Of a stretch of DNA of 64,000 bases, positions 40,901 through 51,542 are shown piece by piece; within the stretch, counting starts at the first letter, position 1, and every line of letters starts with the position of its first letter. Source of the stretch: Cymodocea nodosa (taxonomy: Eukaryota; Streptophyta; Magnoliopsida; Alismatales; Cymodoceaceae); assembly GCA_036874045.1 (NCBI GenBank), contig JAZBRI010000011.1, forward strand, positions 12,220,501 to 12,284,500. Reading direction: 5' to 3'. The notes under the pieces are model-generated. The model searched no databases. It saw only the letters and a list, made by a program, of their open reading frames with translations, and was not told where the DNA came from. A program made the translations under genes and the position numbers.

Positions 40901-43221
40901 ATGCACAAAAATGATTAATACAAAATGCATAGAGGATTTCAAATTAGTATTGAGGGCCACTTAAGGTTGGATAAATAAATCATTCTCATATGGGGTAATT
41001 TGAAAGGATCAAATGTCAAAGTGGTCACCAAATTTTAATGAGGGAATCTTTGACATTAATTGACAAGGGTATAAAGAAAGGCTCTCTATTAATAATGTGT
41101 GCAAGATGTTAATCCTTTGCTAATGTTCAGAAACTATAACTGTGAGCGTTAATGTATTAGCAATAATTAAATAAAAAAGTTGATATGTCAAGAGTATTGA
41201 TTTATAATACTTTCTGAACAAGAGAAGATTGCACTTGCTAAACTGGGAAGATGACCAAAAGGTGCATAAGTGGGATAGCTGAAGATGAAGCCAAAGAAGA
41301 TTGCTCTTAGCCATTGTCAACCTTTTCAAAACCCCAGGCTTTATCTTCTTTTCCATAAATTGAAGTGTTACAGTCAATGCATTTTATTCTGTTTTTCAGC
41401 TGTTTTTTTTAATTGTAATGAAAAGTTCTATCCAAGAAAAAAGATGGTTATAGTCAATGCATTTTGTTGAAGTGTTACAGTTAATGCTTTTTATTCTATT
41501 CTTCAGCTGTTTTTTTATTTTTTTTGATTTGTGATGAAAAGTTCTATCAAAGAAAAAAGATAGTACTGAGGAAGAAAAAATAGGAAAAGAAACCTTTCAA
41601 GAAAAAAAACTTAAAATATGGAATCATTAGAAAACATTGAAATAGAAAGCTAGAAACAAAAGTTTAAAAAAATCTGAGAGTTATGCTTTACCAACCCCAC
41701 CCTCAACACAGAAATACATCCAAGAAAGAAGATGTAGCTGTTGGGGTCTCACCTGATTGTTGATGAGTTATCTCATCCAGTTGGCTACATCCAAAAGGCC
41801 TGTGTCCTTCAATTTAGGGAAACCAGTTGGGACACCATCAAAAGTTTTCTTATTCTTACCACCACAAAGCAAGAGGTACAAGAATCCAAGCCTTCCATTG
41901 CTGACCATTGACATTCCTCCTTTTCCTCCACCTTTCTCAAGACCCCTTGAAGTCATCGGTCCAATGATTTGTGCATCTCCACCAGCCCTTAATTTTCTTA
42001 CAGTCAAAAGAGTAATCTGTATGCAGTTGCTGATGTTAGCTATAAGTTGAACTACCCATTAACGGGAATAAGACTTGCCTGATTTATTACAGAATGAAAT
42101 GCTTACCAGTTAACATTATAATGTTGGTCCTCTCCAGGTTATTTTATCTTCTTTGGAGCAAGGAGTAAAAGAAGGCAGAACATTACTCCATGATTGGCTA
42201 GTTATCCTTACAGCTCAGTATAATGATGCATATAAACTTGTCCAATATGAAGTTGGAAGTTCAATTTCACGATTGGATGTGGCTTTCTCCCAATGTCCAC
42301 AGTTGCAGTCACTACCACACCTTATATTTGCTTTGCTTAGAAATCCTCTTCTTCGGCTTCATGAAGAAGGTGTTCACCCAGACTATCGGATATACTTGCA
42401 ATGCCTTTTCAGGTTCTTCTCACCCACATACTGTTTCTGCCCAGTCGTGACATTATTCTTTGTGATTTGAGACGTGTTTCCTTCATTATTCCAATATGTT
42501 ATAGAATATTTCAGATTATAATGTGGATGATCAATGCCAATATCGGAAAATTTGAGTTTTATAAGCACAGAATGCTCCCTCTGTGCATTTGACTACAAGT
42601 GGTTTACAATTAATATATTTCTATTTTTGTCAACTCAGTTCACCTTTTCTATTATTTCTGATTATACCACATTTGCTTTTGCAGTGCACTGGATGCAGCA
42701 TCCTTAAGCCAAGCTGTATATCCAGTGCTAACGTCATATGCAACTCCAGATAAGCAAGCATACCCACGTCATTCACTATCGCGTGCTGCACTTCTGACCA
42801 GTGGAAGTCCCATCTTTTTACTTGATGCCTTTACGAACCTTATTGTGTACTACTCGCCAACAGCCGACCCATCACTTCCCTTTCCCCCTCCACAGGACTG
42901 TAAGTGTTAACCATAATATGTTTCAGTTATTGTACTGCCTTTTTTCTTAATCGCAAACTACGATATTTATCCTGTAAAAATGATGTTATGTGCTCTACAG
43001 GCTTGCTGAGAACAACGATCAATAAGTTAAAGCAAGAAAGAAGCATTACTCCTAAGCTCACATTTATCCGAGGTGGACAGGATGACGCAACAGCATTTGA
43101 AAATTATCTTATTGAAGAACAAGACATTGATGGGTCTGGATTCGCTGGCAGTATGGGTTTCGTTCCCTTCCTGGAAGACATAAGTAGAAACGTTGTGGAT
43201 TATCTTAAACAAGAAGCGTAA
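34997..43221 (+). CDS. Sec23/Sec24-family COPII coat protein (Sec23-like), 14 exons
   Basis: Sec23 forms the inner COPII coat with Sec24 at ER exit sites and is the GAP for Sar1. Exons: 34997-35327, 35414-35479, 35642-35695, 35808-35977, 36561-36747, 36852-36997, 37075-37229, 37350-37431, 37518-37633, 38487-38582, 40491-40614, 42138-42412, 42685-42899, 43001-43221. They total 2238 nt (745 residues) with all phases closing and GT..AG borders. A zinc finger is seen at C53, C56, C73 and C76. The trunk follows (VYVAAVDLSSSEEFLELIKS, LFGLITFSHKIGLYDVQGP, ARVFAFLSGPPDYGAGQLD). Then come the beta-sandwich (HFFPDPQYENVQH), the helical part (HDWLVILTAQYND) and a gelsolin-like end (KLTFIRGGQDDATAFENYLI). 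The N-terminus differs from canonical Sec23 and fits a divergent plant paralogue (Arabidopsis At2g27460 type, from memory). It appears intact. Confidence 0.96.
38583..40490 (+). other. SEC23 intron 10 (1.9 kb)
   Basis: The longest intron of the gene. No domain-bearing frame or transposon coding sequence was recognised in it. Confidence 0.6.
41768..42007 (-). CDS. Unidentified antisense reading frame inside SEC23 intron 11
   Basis: About 79 codons on the minus strand, open further upstream and ending in a TAA. It reads LRAGGDAQIIGPMTSRGLEK, GRLGFLYLLLCGGKNKKTF, GVPTGFPKLKDTGLLDVANW. Composition is balanced, with mixed hydrophobic and charged residues and one possible short membrane segment (LGFLYLLL), unlike the AT-driven noise frames nearby. 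There is no ATG at its start, so it would be a terminal exon or a retro-copied gene fragment. I do not recognise the family. It lies wholly within intron 11 (40615-42137) and does not disturb SEC23 splicing. Confidence 0.45.
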   Translation of the reverse strand: MTVRKLRAGGDAQIIGPMTSRGLEKGGGKGGMSMVSNGRLGFLYLLLCGGKNKKTFDGVPTGFPKLKDTGLLDVANWMR

Positions 43222-43639
43222 TAGCTCAACTTGGATATATTAACCCATATTAATGTTAAGAAGATATTGCTTGCAATGTTACAATTAAAACCACAATTTT
43301 GTAGTCTTATGCAGAAACTCAAGTGCGACAATTGTTTTTTTTTTTCTCTTCTTCGAAGTAAAAGTTTTTGTTACGCCAATTATTGTGCAAGACAAATACT
43401 TTTCATTATATCTATACTTCTCTATATTTGAAATATAGATGAGATTTTTGTGGCTTCATCTTTAGCGCTTACCAGTTTCGTGTATTTGAAGAATATCAAG
43501 GGTGCAGCTTGAAAATTCTCAATGTCTTCTAGGAAGTAGGTCATGTCATGGTATCTAGAATTCATTTGGATGATGAACTAGATTCAAGTGATGCAATCGA
43601 AAGGTAAACATTGATTTCCGTTGATTGAGACAAAGATAG

Positions 43640-44200
43640 GTTCCCTTGTATTGCAGAGAAAACCCTTTTGTGGGACGGTTCTTGGTGGAATGACTATCCA
43701 CTAAAATTTTTCTTCCTACCCCTGTTCCAACGCAAAGGATAAAAAAATTATCATAGCGACAGCTCTAATAAAAATCACCCAGGGATTACATAAAATTCTC
43801 AACAATATCAATCCTATTCCTCCAATAGACATTTCTAGGTTTCATCAGGTAATGTCAACACTTTCATCTATCTAACGAGAGTGATGATGTCATCCGCTCA
43901 CAACCAAATTCTAGAATTTTCTCTATTAAATCATTCTATGATATTTTGAATGACGGTGGCTTACATTCCCCTCTATACAATGGTAATTGGCAAACCCTAG
44001 TACTTCATAAAATTAGACTTTTTGGATTGCTTGCCATATCAATTTGATGATATCAAAAGAAAACCTCCTAAAGCGAGGTTGGAACGGAGAATGGAGAACT
44101 CATTTGCCCCTTACGTAGTCTGCGTAGAAATAACCAACCACATTTTCTACAAATGTACATCTCCCAGACAAATTTGGGCATTTCTATTATGACATCCATC
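43640..44200 (+). mobile_element. LINE C-terminal fragment between SEC23 and RPS25
   Basis: Reads WDGSWWNDYPLKFFFLPLF, then SRIFSIKSFYDILNDGGLHS, LYNGNWQTLVLHKIRLFGLL and, after a frameshift, NHIFYKCTSPRQIWAF. This is the order of the plant LINE zf-RVT region. Stops and shifts show decay. It lies head-on to the eS25 gene, whose last exon starts just beyond. Confidence 0.75.
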
Positions 44201-44534
44201 TATTTTACTTATTGATTTATTACCGTGGATATCCTCTCCACACTTGACCACATTTTCTCCATCCGCCTCTGAATGTCGTCAATTGATATATTTGCCTCGA
44301 AAAGTCTGACATCAGCCCCGCAGAAAAAATTTAGTTTCCAAAGAAAAAGAGCGTGCCAACGGTTATATTCGTTACTTCGCGTCCAAAGATTTATGAAACA
44401 AAGTACCATGATCTGGTATTTTCAATATCACATAACGGCAACAAATATTGAAATGAAGTACATATTGAGGGAATGAAGAAAGCAGCACTAATCAAACAAC
44501 AACGTCGAGGATAACCATAAACTGGGAAAACGAT

Positions 44535-46552
44535 CTAAGTATTTGTAGCTCTTGTGTAGATCTGCTGGCTAGAATGTGTGGACACCACCCTAATGGAACC
44601 CCTGGCCAACAAATCCTTGATGGCTCGTCTAGCCAATGATCCATTGATCTGGAAAAGCACCAATAGGCCAATGATTATTTAATCGGAAAAATATATCTAG
44701 AATGAGTAACTGGCAATATTTAAACCATCTTGTGTAAAACAACTTTAATACTAGAAAAGTACAATTCGATAAACGTAACTCATACTGTCAAATAAATTAC
44801 AAAAAATGGCAACTACTGGGCCAGATGATGGAGATTGTTGCAAAAGAAAATACAGACAAGAAAGATAAATTGTGCTTATTGTAAAGCAGCTCGTGTGGAA
44901 CCACATATTGGATCAATCCAGTGTAGCACAGAGCTGCTGTTACAGAGAGAGAGAGAGGGATACCCTGCCTGAATCATGCCCGGAAGGATCTCCCTTTTCA
45001 GTGAAGATTCCTCCACAGATCATAATTACAGCCAGGTAAGAGGTGGGAAAATAAGAAGACCTAGTAAAATGGAATGCAACATATTTTTAATAAAAAAATT
45101 GATAGATCAAACAGAGACGGCCAGAACAATGGGCTAGCACGTCCGCAAACAATTCACAGAGGATATTTATCAAAAAGCCAGTGGATGTAAATTATAAAGC
45201 ATGTTGAAAATCGGGCCACAGAAAGATGGATTACAAAAAATTTCAATAAAGTATCATCCTGCTTTATGCCTCCAAATAATCACATCTTGTTTTCGATCAT
45301 ATCCAAACGATACATGGCATATGCATACAGCACGTCAATGACCCAGTTAGACAACAATTTTAAGTGAGTAGTAATCACCGTAATTAAATATATTTCCTAT
45401 CAAAGGGCATAGTTCAAACACCGGTTTCTATAAGTACATACTACATGGCACATGCATACAGGACATCGATGAACCAGTTAGACAACAATTTTAAGTGAGT
45501 AGTAATCACTGTAATTAAATATATTTCCTATCAATGGATGTAGGTCAAACAACGGTTTCTACAGGTACACGCTACATTTTTCCCAATACAGATAAAAATG
45601 CTTAGTGATTTTTCCCCTGCCCAACTCGTTAAAACAAAATATTGCATAACGAAAATCAAACAGATCATGAAACACTCAAGAAAGCATTCAAATTACACAA
45701 TACAAGCACACTTAAAATTACGAACAGGTCTGCTAAATTTCAACAAATCATTATACATAAGTATCGAAATCGCCAAAAGGAAGCGATTCAAACTTAAAGA
45801 GGTAGAGCTTTGCAGTTACTTTTATGTTTAAATAAGATGCATCTAAGTAAATATTTAACAAGCCAAGGTTGCAGAGAAACCTTGACGAAAATGACTCGAT
45901 GGAATGGATATTCATTAATTATTGAGTAGTGTTCTATGTAAACAGATTAGAACTCCATAATAGGACATTAGAAGACAGCAATTTTATCTATCACGCAGTT
46001 CAAAATTTCTTGAAGAATAAAAAGAAGCAAATCTAAAACCTAAATTGAGTAAAACTTACTCTGAGCCTCTCGGACAGAACAGATGGAGTGATTTGCTTGT
46101 ACTTCGGGACTTCAGATAGCATCTTATCATAACCAGCCTGATCGAACAGGACCTGGTTGTTGACCTTCTCCTTCTGCTTTCCCTTGCTCCATTTCTACAA
46201 AACAAACCAAAACACGATGGGTCAACAACCAAAAACAAGGTATAAACAATACCTTTTAAACAAGCCATCCCTTTCTACTCCCATAAAAACAACGATAAGC
46301 CAATGAACCGACCATACAAAAAACGAAGAAATGACAAAAAAGACAAACCGAAGAAGAGATTGGAAGGTACAAAAACAATACCTTCTTCTTCTGCTTTCCT
46401 CCGGACTTAGCGGGCTTGGAGGATGACGGAGCCTTGCTGTCTTTCTTCGGCGCCTGTACAAGATAGGAGACAAGGTGAGAACATGAAGGCAGAAGGATAG
46501 AAGGACGCAGATCTGAGAAGCTGTTGTAGCAGTGGCAGGGAAGAATACCATT
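44535..46552 (-). CDS. RPS25: 40S ribosomal protein S25 (eS25), 4 coding exons
   Basis: eS25 sits in the head of the cytosolic 40S subunit. Minus-strand coding exons are 46552-46550 (ATG only), 46453-46382, 46194-46060 and 44648-44535 (3, 72, 135 and 114 nt; 107 residues; the Arabidopsis protein has 108). The start ATG ends its exon at GTATTC, and the next exon resumes with [16 protein letters not shown]. It continues [35 protein letters not shown] and finally [34 protein letters not shown]. All borders are GT..AG. No ATG precedes this one in the presumed leader. Intron 3 (46059-44649, 1.4 kb) holds a tandem duplication. The 3' end is convergent with SEC23. It appears intact. Confidence 0.95.
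45311..45573. repeat. 131-bp tandem duplication in RPS25 intron 3
   Basis: 45311-45441 and 45442-45573 share TACATGGCAYATGCATACAG, the stretch GACAACAATTTTAAGTGAG, and the same tail ending near GGTTTCTA. They differ at scattered positions, so the duplication is fairly recent. Confidence 0.85.
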
Positions 46553-46879
46553 TCCCTGGATGGGCACCTCTGGATGGAAGACGACGACGAAGAGCAGCCA
46601 ACGCCGGCGGCGATCAACTGGTATTTATGGGCAAGTCCATGGTGTTAGGGCTTGCTAGGATCTACGCTGGTGTGGGCAAACGGATCCGGTTCCCTACTAA
46701 CTTTTCGGATCCGCAGGTGGTCCGGTTAGGGACAAACAACGACCAACTTTATTCTTAAAAAAGAAATAAAGTTGATTTATGTATCATTAACTTGGTTTGT
46801 ACCTTCGTAAGTAATTTGAATGATTTTTTAAGCTTTATTAGTAGACTTACATGTAGATATTTTATTATATTGATTAGTA

Positions 46880-47111
46880 CACAATAAATATCATTCAGCC
46901 CTCTAGCATCCAACTAGATGAGTTTCTCATCTTCCTCAGACTAGTTCATAACATCACTAGTTGAAATTGTAATTCCAAGAACAACAATCTTCTAGAGTTT
47001 AACATCAGAACTCCTAAGGAATCACTCTATTCTATTCTTCCAATGGTTATAATTGGAACCATCGAATAGAGGAGGTCTGTGAATGTTTTGTCCCTCAGCA
47101 AATTGAGCCAT
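46880..47111 (-). pseudogene. Gag remnant of a Sirevirus-like Copia element
   Basis: Minus-strand ATG at 47111, reading MAQFAEGQNIHRPPLFDGSN then YNHWKNRIE and a stop. PPLFDG.NY.HWK.RM is the standard start of Copia/Sirevirus gag. The rest is cut off near the eS25 promoter, about 250 bp away. Confidence 0.7.
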
Positions 47112-47150
47112 AAATCTAGATGGTTAAATCTTATGAAGGATTAACCAAAC

Positions 47151-47160
47151 TTTGATACCA
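47151..47160 (-). other. Primer-binding site of the minus-strand Copia element
   Basis: TGGTATCAAA on the minus strand, 3 bp from the LTR edge, complementary to initiator tRNA-Met. It orients the LTR as a 5' LTR on the minus strand. Confidence 0.75.
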
Positions 47161-47162
47161 AT

Positions 47163-48940
47163 TGTTAGGATCGGTAGGCTCATCGGAGGGGGGGTTGAAT
47201 GGTGAAAGTGTGTAGTTTTTAAAATTCTTTTGATGTTGAATCAAATGATTCAACAGAAATGTAATGAGATGAAATTAAATGAATGCAAATCAGAGAGAAA
47301 AGAAACACAACAAATTTTTAGATGGTTCACCAACTTGGTTAGTCCACCCCCAAGATTCACTTAGGTTTCACTAAGTGTTTCAACACTTACACACTTACTT
47401 TCAGGTCAAAGCAAGAACCAACTACACAGAAGTTTTCAGGTATAAACTTCAGTAAACCAACCTCTAGAGTTTTCAGGTCGAAACTCAAACCAACACTGAA
47501 TGTAGCTTTCAGGTTGAAGCCATAAACCAACAGCTTGAATCTTTCAATCAGAGTTTTGGCGCATAGAGCTTTTTCTACAGTAGGTCTTTAGAATATTCTT
47601 CACTATTTGTAGACTTGAGTGTAATTGAAATTGGAGTGTAGCTCACTATATGTGGTATATCCATTATCTCTGTATTTTTCTTTCTTAAACTCCTCATATT
47701 TATACCAAAGGTATAACGATCATATTTCTTTGTCAAATATGGTAAGTTACCGTTTAGAAAGTTATTTCAAGATGTCTTACCGATTTTCCTAACCTTTCGG
47801 ATAGTTAGCTGTGTAACTCTCCAAAGAAAATCTATAACTCACCGAAAGATCACTTAAACCTTTCTGCTAGGTAGGATTCTAGAATATTTACTACGAGCTG
47901 TCATTCAGTCAGATACTTATAATTCTAACTCACCGAATAGTTATATAACTGTCGGATAGTTGGCTACAGTAACCCTCTGTTAACTTTCCGATTGCTTTAA
48001 TTCAGCACGTGCATAAAATGTTGACTTAAATTTCGGATGGTTATCCCTGTAACTCACCGAAATGCTTCAGGATTTCGGATAGTTATCTTTCTAACTCTCC
48101 GAAAACTTATTTGAGCTTTTCTCTAGAATTCTGCACGTGGGAAATTCAATGACTTAAGTTTCGGATGGTTATCCCTGTAACTCACCGAAACGCTTCAGGA
48201 TTTCGGATAGTTATCTTTCTAACTCTTCGAAAACTTATTTGAGCTTCTTTCTGGAATTCTGCACGTGGGAAATTTAATGACTTAAGTTTCGGATAGTTAA
48301 ACTGTAACTTACCAAAACTCTCTTTGAAATTTCGGATAGTTATCTAACTCTCCGATTTTCCCTTTTAAGCTTTCAACTACCGGCTTCTCCATTTTGTACG
48401 TGCGTAATAAAATGACTTAAGTTCCGAAAAGTTATACCTATAACTTACCGAAAAACTCGAATAGTTATCTAACTCTCCGAAAAGACAACTCAGATAGTTA
48501 TCTAACTCTCCGACAAGTCCTTTAAGCTTCAATTCTGTATTTCTGCATGTGATTTATTAAATGACTTAAGTTTCGGATAGCCTTTTTAACTTTTCGATTT
48601 TCCTTTTTCTTTCGGATAGTTAACTCCTTAACTCTCCAATCATTCAACCAACTTAACTGTCCGATTATTTAACTCTCCGAAGGCTTTGAAAAATTCGGAT
48701 AGTTATCCTTCTAACTGTCCAATAGTCTTACAGCTGTTTTACTCTTTGGATACTTAGACCTGTAACTGTCCGATTTTCCTGTAGCTTTAAGGTAGTATCT
48801 TCTAGAACTTCCTTCATCTGTTCGTCTGTTTAGAATTTGTTCTATCTGCCTTTTGATCTAATGATGCTCTAACTTAACTGTGAAATACAATATATTTTCT
48901 CACATAGGTTTTGCATTATCAAAATACTTAAGTTCTAACA
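47163..48940 (-). mobile_element. 5' LTR (1778 bp) of a Sirevirus-like Copia element
   Basis: Bounded by TGTTAG and CTAACA, the inverted TG..CA ends expected of an LTR, and followed on the minus strand by a primer-binding site and gag start. It appears inserted into an older plus-strand Copia, whose pol resumes at about 48945. No second LTR is present; the element is truncated. The interior holds many imperfect palindromes. Confidence 0.8.
47790..48780. repeat. Array of imperfect hairpin repeats within the LTR
   Basis: About fifteen copies of a module of the type TTTCGGATAGTTA, a short loop, then TAACTCTCCGAAA, whose halves are near-perfect reverse complements. The clearest copies start near 48033, 48074, 48158, 48200, 48287, 48330, 48462, 48490 and 48691. 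A longer unit of about 126 bp, holding two hairpins and TTCTGCACGTGGGAAATT, is duplicated around 48030-48280. Confidence 0.85.
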
Positions 48941-48944
48941 GATG

Positions 48945-50467
48945 AGTCTATTGATAAATATAAGGTCCGTTTAGTTGCTAATGTTATATACAGAAATCGA
49001 TAATTGACTTTTATGAGACATATTCTCCAATAGCTAAGTTCACATCTATAAGAATTATATTAGTTATAGTTGCACATTTAGATTTAGAATTACATCAAAT
49101 GGATGTAAAAACTGTATTTCTAAATGGAGACTTATAGGAAGAAATTTACATGTCACAACTTGAGGGATTTCAAGTGGAAGGACATAAAGAAAAAGTGTGT
49201 AAATTAAAAAGGTCAATATATGGTTTAAAACAAGCATTTAGACAATGGTATCATAAGTTTCATGATATAATTGTCAAAATGAGATTTATTTCAAACAAGT
49301 TAAATTATTGTGTATATGTTAGGAATAATGGGAATAAGTTCATTATATTATTTTTGTATGTAGATGATATTTTACTTGCTGTAAATGATACTGACATGTT
49401 GAATGAAACAAAGGAAGAACTTAGTAGAAGATTTGAGATGGACATGGGGGAAGAATCCTATGTTCTTAGAATTGAGATCTTAAGAGATCAGAAATCTAAA
49501 TTGTTGAGTATAAATCAAGAAAGATACCTACGTATGGTGCTAAAAAGGTTTAGAATGGACAAATATCTCTCAGCCTTCACACCTTATATTTTAGGGAAAG
49601 TATTAAGTAAGTACCAATGCCTTAGAAAGAGGAAGGAACATTTAAGAACATCGTATGCCCAAATGGTTGGAAGTTTGATGTATGCTATATCGTGCACAAG
49701 ATTGAACTTGACCTATACTGTAAGCATTGTTAATAGGTATCAAAGTAATCCTGAAACAAAACATTGGGAAGTTGTCAGGAGAATATTAAAATATATAAAA
49801 TAAACTTTACACCATAAATTGACTTATCAAGCAGATGAGCTTAAAGTACTTAGTTATACAAATACAGATCTAGGTAGTGATAAAGATGATGAGAAGTTTA
49901 CTTCAGGACATGTATTCATCTTTAGAGGTGTAGCTATATCTTGGGGAAGTAAGAAATAATGGTGTGTAGCAAAATACACATAGAAAGCTGAATATGTTGC
50001 TTGTAGTGTAGTTACGTCACATGTAGTTTGGATTAGGAAATTCATAAATGATTTGAATATTAACTTGTTAAATGGTCTAATGGAAATGTACTATGATAAC
50101 AAAGCGACAATAAGTCTTGTATATAGTGGTGCAAATACAACAAAGAGACAACATATAAATATACATTATCATTATATTCGTGATATTATAGGAAATGAGG
50201 GAATAAGATTAAGTTATATTCATTTGGAAGATATGATTGTTGATTCTTTGACAAAAGAGATACTAACAGAAAAATATATTAAGTTTGTAAACCTAATGGG
50301 ATTAAGAAATATTTCTATGGATAATAGAAATGAAGAATATTCTCATGAATAGTGAGAGTGGAAAATTGAAATTGTGCTGCCTACATATAGCGAAATGAAA
50401 ATAAGATATGCCTTATTGGATTTGGCATATGAATGAATATAGTTGATTTTTGTGACTAAGTGAGAGA
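48945..50467 (+). mobile_element. Ty1/Copia pol 3' part (reverse transcriptase and RNase H)
   Basis: Starts ESIDKYKVRLVAN, then FYETYSPIAKFTSIRIIL and LHQMDVKTVFLNGDL. A long open frame at 49150-49803 follows with KRSIYGLKQAFRQWYHKF and an intact LYVDDILLA box. RNase H (SGHVFIFRGVAISWGSKK, KAEYVACSVV, DSLTKEIL) runs to 50350. Only a few stops occur, so it is younger than the copies in the MED7 intron. The 5' half is missing, with the minus-strand LTR abutting it. This is a Tork/Angela-type order of motifs rather than Sirevirus. Confidence 0.85.
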
Positions 50468-50724
50468 TGTTGGAATTGATCAAAAAGATCAAATTCAAAA
50501 TTAGATTTGAAATTCAATTTCTAATAGTTACCGAAATTAAGGAAAGAGGTTAGGAGCGAAGATGGTGAAGGTAATTTAATCCTCCCCATGAATATAAATA
50601 ATGGTGATTTACAAGAATTAGTCATATGTAACAATGTACGATCGGAGCCCCAATCTACTATTCATTCTGTATCTTTCGTAATACGTTCGATGTCGTCGTT
50701 TTCCATTCTCACTTGTGCATCGCA
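50468..50724 (+). mobile_element. Putative 3' LTR of the plus-strand Copia element
   Basis: Begins TGTTGGAATTGATC right after a purine-rich GTGAGAGA, the usual polypurine tract position downstream of RNase H. The end near CGCA is a guess, since no 5' LTR is available for comparison. Confidence 0.5.
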
Positions 50725-51400
50725 ATAGTTATTATTTTTACTTCATAAATTTCTTTTTTCTATACATGTAAATTTGGTAAATTATTTAAATTTTATTTAC
50801 GTAATTTATTTTTATTCTTTTATTTATAGATGTTATAAACCATTGATTGTATTTTTTATAAATGTGATGCGATAATTACCTTAGGCCTTCTATGGCGTTA
50901 AAATTTCATAGTAAAAGCAAATGTATGTTTACAAAATTTCAAGGAGCGTTAAAATCATGAGCACTTTTTTTGATTTTTAAAATTTCAATATATATATATA
51001 ACTAATGATAGTAAAAAATATTGGAAAGTACTAATATAGATAGTACTATCTATTTTATTTTAATTAATAATATGAAAATATTAATTATTTAAAGATTAAC
51101 TGATAATTACAATATTAACTGATAATCATATATAAAATAGTTAAGTTGTTGATACGATTACCTTGTATATATGAATTTCTAATTAAAATAATATAATTTT
51201 TTTTGCATATGACTTTTAAAAGCTACAATAATTTTAATAACTACAGCTTACCATTCTTAATCAAAACGATAAAAAGTCATATCTATCATACTTTACGTAA
51301 AGAGTAACTTTACTTCGATGAAATAAAATTAACCACTACAGACAAACGAATCCTTCTAGTATAAATACCCCCCCCCATTACAGCCGTCTTACCGTAGAGT
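50725..51400. other. AT-rich stretch upstream of the MYND-finger gene
   Basis: Presumed promoter region. TATAAATA at about 51360 followed by a C run is a plausible core promoter about 180 bp ahead of the start codon. No coding sequence is seen. Confidence 0.4.
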
Positions 51401-51542
51401 TTGTTGCTTGCTGCTTGAGTGGTCTAGTCGGTGTACGGATACGTTTAAACTGTTTCCTTAGAAAAACGCGAGTTATTCGGCACAGTTTGGGGCGGTGGAC
51501 GGAGGCATGCCTTCCGAAGTTTGACGGCCGAAGAAGAGGGAG

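Noticed and set aside
44535..46060. RPS25 first seemed truncated after exon 3.
   Set aside because: The missing [20 protein letters not shown] exon was found 1.4 kb further on at 44648-44535, with a proper acceptor and matching phase.
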